DNA of 64,000 nt. It comes from Lindgomyces ingoldianus. Lineage: Eukaryota; Ascomycota; Dothideomycetes; Pleosporales; Lindgomycetaceae. A model generated the notes under the pieces. It saw nothing but the letters and a program-made list of their open reading frames with translations, did no database searches and was not told the DNA's origin. The DNA is taken from assembly GCF_010093535.1 (NCBI RefSeq), contig NW_022985172.1, positions 1,126,340 to 1,190,339 of the forward strand, in the 5' to 3' direction. The position numbers were made by a program, and so were the translations under genes. Numbering within the stretch: position 1 is the first letter of the stretch; each line of letters opens with the position of its first letter. Below, piece after piece: positions 60,563 to 64,000 of this stretch.

Positions 60563-62890
60563 TAAAAAACAGGGTATACACTTCGCAATCAAGAGGTGTA
60601 TTGACCAACAAGGGCGTGACTGTGACATAGGAGTACAATTAGTACCCGCCTAATTCCTAAGGCAATCCTCTGCTATCTAAAGAGGGCTTCTACAACTAGC
60701 TATATACTTCTCTAGAGAGCCAGGCACGGCAGCGCTGGTAGCGACAGATCTAGTATGCTGTAGGTCTAGTTTAAAGTATTACCTGTCTAGGATGCCTAGC
60801 TTTTTAGGCAAGGTAGGCATTGTCTAGGAAGTGTAGAGTTAACAGCACAGTTTAGGAGTTATCTAGGACTGCCTAGTGCAGTCTAGGCTAGTCTACAACA
60901 GCCTAGGAAACACCTAGATAGCTAGTTATTACAAAGCCTTATCTTTTTCTAAGGCGTAACTTTACGCCTAAATCTAAGCCCTTTCTTAAGGTTTAAAAGT
61001 TATGTAATTTTATGTTACTCTAAATTTAATCTAAGGGGTTAAATACTTTCTACTAAGCTAAATTTTCTATTACACCTACACTCTACTCTACGCTTCTAGT
61101 ACGTATTTTAGAGAGATTTTCTGCGGGAGCCCCTAGGCCTTCCTAGGGGTTCCTAGGGTGTTCTAGGGCCCCCCTAGGCCAGAGGACCCCATATAAAGCT
61201 CTGTCTGTCCTAGAGAGTCCCTATTCTAACTGCCTTTAGATTCTTCCTTAGCCAGCCACCCTAGCTAGCTATCCCCTATCCTATTTTTAAGGCCTCTAGT
61301 CCTGTCTATTCTAATCTAGGCCCCTCTAGGCCCTCTAAGCCCTGTCTTGCATATTTTACTACTAATAATGTCTTTTCTAGCTAGTAAGCAGTTAGATAGG
61401 ATTACTTTAGCTATAAAAAAAGCTTTAGCTACTGTTAATCTCTACTTAACTTGCCTTAATAAAATTATAAGCAGGATTATAGCGCATAAGCTAGGCATAA
61501 TTCTACTATGCTGTTTCTTTATTAAGAAGGATTACAATATTTAGACTTATAATACCTACATTTGTTAAAGCTTATTAGAGCCTAAGCGCACTAATAACCT
61601 CTTAAAGTGCAATAGCTGCTATAAGGGTAGCAAAGACTGCTATTAAGTAGGTTATTCTAGGGCTGTTTATAGCTATCTAGGGGTCCCTAGGGTGCTTCTT
61701 AGTTCTTTTTGCTAATTTTTAGGTTGTAGTGCCTAGAGAACTATTGCCTAGCAATTATAACTATTATAAGCACTATTTTTAGTAGTTTTTTTTAGCTTAA
61801 GACCTAAATTAACCTTAGCAACACTTAAAAGTACCTGCTAGACATTATTAAGAGTCTTTATAAGAAAGTTAATAAAGTTGTTATTTATCTTAATAAGTTT
61901 ATAATCTCTAGCTACTCTCTAAACTCTCTTAAGTTTCTCTAGAGGTCTCTAGGGCTTTCTAGGGGTTTCTAGACTAATTTTTGCTAGGCTTATCTACAGC
62001 AAAATAGCTAGTAACACCTTAACCTTTTTTTATATTAGCAAAAAAGTGTTTAGGGACTTAAGTATTATTAGTCTTAGTAAAGCAAAGAAAAGGGCATTAG
62101 TAAAGTGTAAAAGAGAAATAAGTAATAATAATAGCTTAAGACCCTTTTCTCTAGTCTCTAAGCGTGTCTACACTATATGTTCTCTAACCTGTACCTATCT
62201 AGGCTCTTCTAGAGTAGTCTAACCCTATCTAGAGTACTTAGCTTTCTACTACTAATTTTAGTGTTCTTTAGGCTTAAGTCCTCTTCTTTGCTAAGAAATT
62301 TTATAAGAGTAAGTAAAGCATATAAAAAACTAACTTTACTTATAATTTTAACACTTTTAACTTTAAGTAAAACATTTTCTAAAGATAAGGCAGGTTATCT
62401 GCCTTTATCTTTAGTCTTTTTAGCATTTTTTTTTTTTTTTTGCATTAGTCTAGCAGATCTAGGGGTCTCTAGGCCTGTCTAGGCCCCCTAGAATAAGTTT
62501 TGCCTTTTCTAGGTTTCTACCTACTATTCTCTCCTCCTCTAAGACAGTTTAGTCTATTTTTGCATAGCAGTAGCTTCTTTAGAAATAGTTATAGTACTTT
62601 ATACTTTTTTTATATTTTTTTTAGTAGCTTACTTTTCTTTTAAGTTTCTCTAGTAAAGTTTAGGCTTTATAGTGCATCTATTCTTTTTCTTAGGGGTATC
62701 TAGGCTAGTCTAGGGGTAATCTAGACTAATTTAGTAGTATTTAAAAACAGGGACAGTAAAAAACAAGCTAAGTTTTTAAAGTTTATAGTGCTTAAAAGTT
62801 TTTTTTAAATGTTCTAAGCTTTTATAGAGTTGTTTAGTCTAAGTTTATTTCTTTTAGTCTAGTCTCTCTTAGCCTAATTTAGCCTTTCCT
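60563..62890. other. Decayed repeat rich in CCTAGG/CTAGG tracts
   Basis: GC-richer start (60563-60760), then a region in which CTAGG/CCTAG recurs densely at 60785-60915, 61130-61185, 61310-61340, 61670-61690, 61930-61980, 62455-62510 and 62700-62730. A CATATAAAG box at about 61191 is followed on + by a short frame (ATG 61368, KQLDRITLAIKKALATVNLYL...) with a helix-like start that stops within 55 codons. This could be a retroelement leader and gag, or the 3' region of the minus-strand gypsy to the right; I cannot assign it. Small frames here are probably not genes. Confidence 0.35.
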
Positions 62891-64000
62891 TCCCTCTTCT
62901 TGTTCTTCTTTGTACTAGTAGTTCTACTTGTCTTTAGAATTTATTTATAGCCCTCTTAGATATGTCTTTTACTAGAAGTAGTTAGTTATTTTCCTCTCTA
63001 AACCCTTTTTAGTGTACTCTGTATAGCTATATTCCCTTATGCAGCTTTTAGTCTATAATGTAGTCTACATCCTATATATCTGTTCTTGCTTAGGGTATTA
63101 CTACCTTAGCTAGAAGTTATTTGCAAGGTAACAAGTAACTTAAAAGTGCTAGCTTAAAAAGGCTAACATAAAATACTAGGTAGATCTAGAAGCTAGCTAG
63201 TAAGTCTAGGCAGTAAAATTAAGTTCTATGTATAGTAGAAACTTTTTAAGGGCTTATATATTTATTATCTAGCTTCTTTTTTAGCTAAGAGGTAGTAATA
63301 TTCTTAGTGCTAAAGTATACTTAGTCTTTTACTAAGTATATTTTATGTTTATGTGTCTTGTTATGCTATTACTTTTAGTACTTTTACGCTGTCTTAAGGT
63401 GTTTAGCTAGCTTTTACTTAGTCTAGGCTAGTTTATTACTATCTTAAAGTACTTATAAAGAAATACTAGCCTTCTTTACTTATTTTAGCACGTCTGTGGA
63501 CAGCAGATCCTTCCTATAGACAGCCTAGAATAGTAATATCCCTGTAAAGCTGTAGACAGCATTGTTATAGACATATTCTGTGTTAAAAAGAATCTTTGCC
63601 TAGTTATCTTACTTATAGTTACAGTATATTTAGAAATACTACTTTAATGTTTAGTTTTAGCGCTTAGTCTAGCTATTAGTTTATAAGTAAAAAGTAGTAA
63701 AAAAAAGTCTTTTTATTTCTAAGTAAGCTATAAACATTTTTTAATAAGTAGACATAAATAAGGCTCTCTAGTCTATTATAATAGAAAAAGAAGGGCTATA
63801 GAGTTTTAAGATTTTCTGCCTAAAGGTCTTAGCTAAGGCTGCTGCCTTTAAGGTGCCCTTACTAAAAATGTAGTAGGCTATTTTAAAGAAATAATTAACT
63901 ATAACTAAGATACTATTATAGCTCCTTTTATTTAACTAGCTAGGTAGTAGCTCTATAATAAAATCTATAGAGATATCCTTCTAGATTCTAGAGGGGACTA
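62891..64000 (-). mobile_element. Gypsy-type integrase remnant, continuing past the window
   Basis: From 64000 down to about 63700 the minus strand reads, through stops, DISIDFIIELLPS…SILVIVNYFLKIAYYI…KAAALAKTF…, matching the gypsy integrase core (DFI-LP, VVDR-TKMAH-I). It then continues IIID-RALFMSTY at about 63755-63785, where DRG-LF-S-FW is expected. RT would lie beyond 64000. No LTR was found inside the window with confidence. It is not a copy of G1 or G2 by eye. Confidence 0.6.

Noticed and set aside
62261..62482. 73-codon plus-strand frame with a Phe-rich stretch
   Set aside because: The Phe run is a T14 tract; the region is decayed repeat with CTAGG clusters.
1..64000. tRNA or rRNA genes
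   Set aside because: No cloverleaf with A/B boxes and no rRNA-like conserved stretch was recognised on either strand; short ones could be missed by eye.

Overview
The window looks like a chromosomal segment of a filamentous ascomycete (Pezizomycotina; a Dothideomycete-like bipartite genome would fit, but the species is not determined). Genes have short 45-60 bp introns with GTATGT/GTAAGT donors. About 10 kb of balanced base composition (roughly 16.17-25.97 kb) sits between two long, extremely AT-rich blocks. Those blocks consist of nested transposons with C-to-T/G-to-A decay on both strands (TAA/TAG stops everywhere, TCA and TGA almost absent). This is the expected footprint of repeat-induced point mutation (RIP).

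Gene island: (i) a double-GFA-domain protein on + (16401-17471); (ii) a three-exon gene on - for a ~1,444-residue coiled-coil protein (17715-22164), convergent with the first; (iii) a decayed MFS drug/H+ antiporter-type transporter on + (23115-24735) with two offsetting frameshifts, a CAG-to-TAG-type nonsense codon and a scrambled C-terminus; (iv) a probably broken spliced gene of unknown function (24755-25766); (v) a fragment of an aminoglycoside-phosphotransferase-like kinase (25790-25975) cut at its catalytic loop by a DNA transposon. Genes become progressively more damaged towards the right-hand isochore.

Transposon blocks: two related DNA-transposon families dominate, named here A and B. 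Both have ACGTAC... termini, TA target duplications, ~60-bp terminal inverted repeats, ~1.86 kb full length, and a C-terminal zinc knuckle in the decayed transposase (Tc1/mariner-pogo-like). Family A has a foldback derivative (four copies of 1,100-1,101 bp with ~476-bp arms). Family B has an internal-deletion derivative (~1,131 bp, four copies with one shared junction). Around and inside them lie: gypsy G1 (two copies, 4405-10065 on - and 40077-45740 on +, 318-bp LTRs); gypsy G2 (50387-58053 on -, 591-bp LTRs); a Ty1/copia-like element split into pieces between about 31.7 and 49.0 kb, with a second 3' fragment at 26.8-27.6 kb; a 427-bp TRIM-like element (46916-47342); two solo LTRs with perfect 5-bp target duplications (32156-32373, 49038-49199); and parts of further retroelements at 1-3420, 15936-16126 and 60563-64000.

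All element boundaries were found by comparing copies inside the window and by reading target duplications. Domain calls in decayed elements rest on short motifs read through stop codons. No database search was possible.
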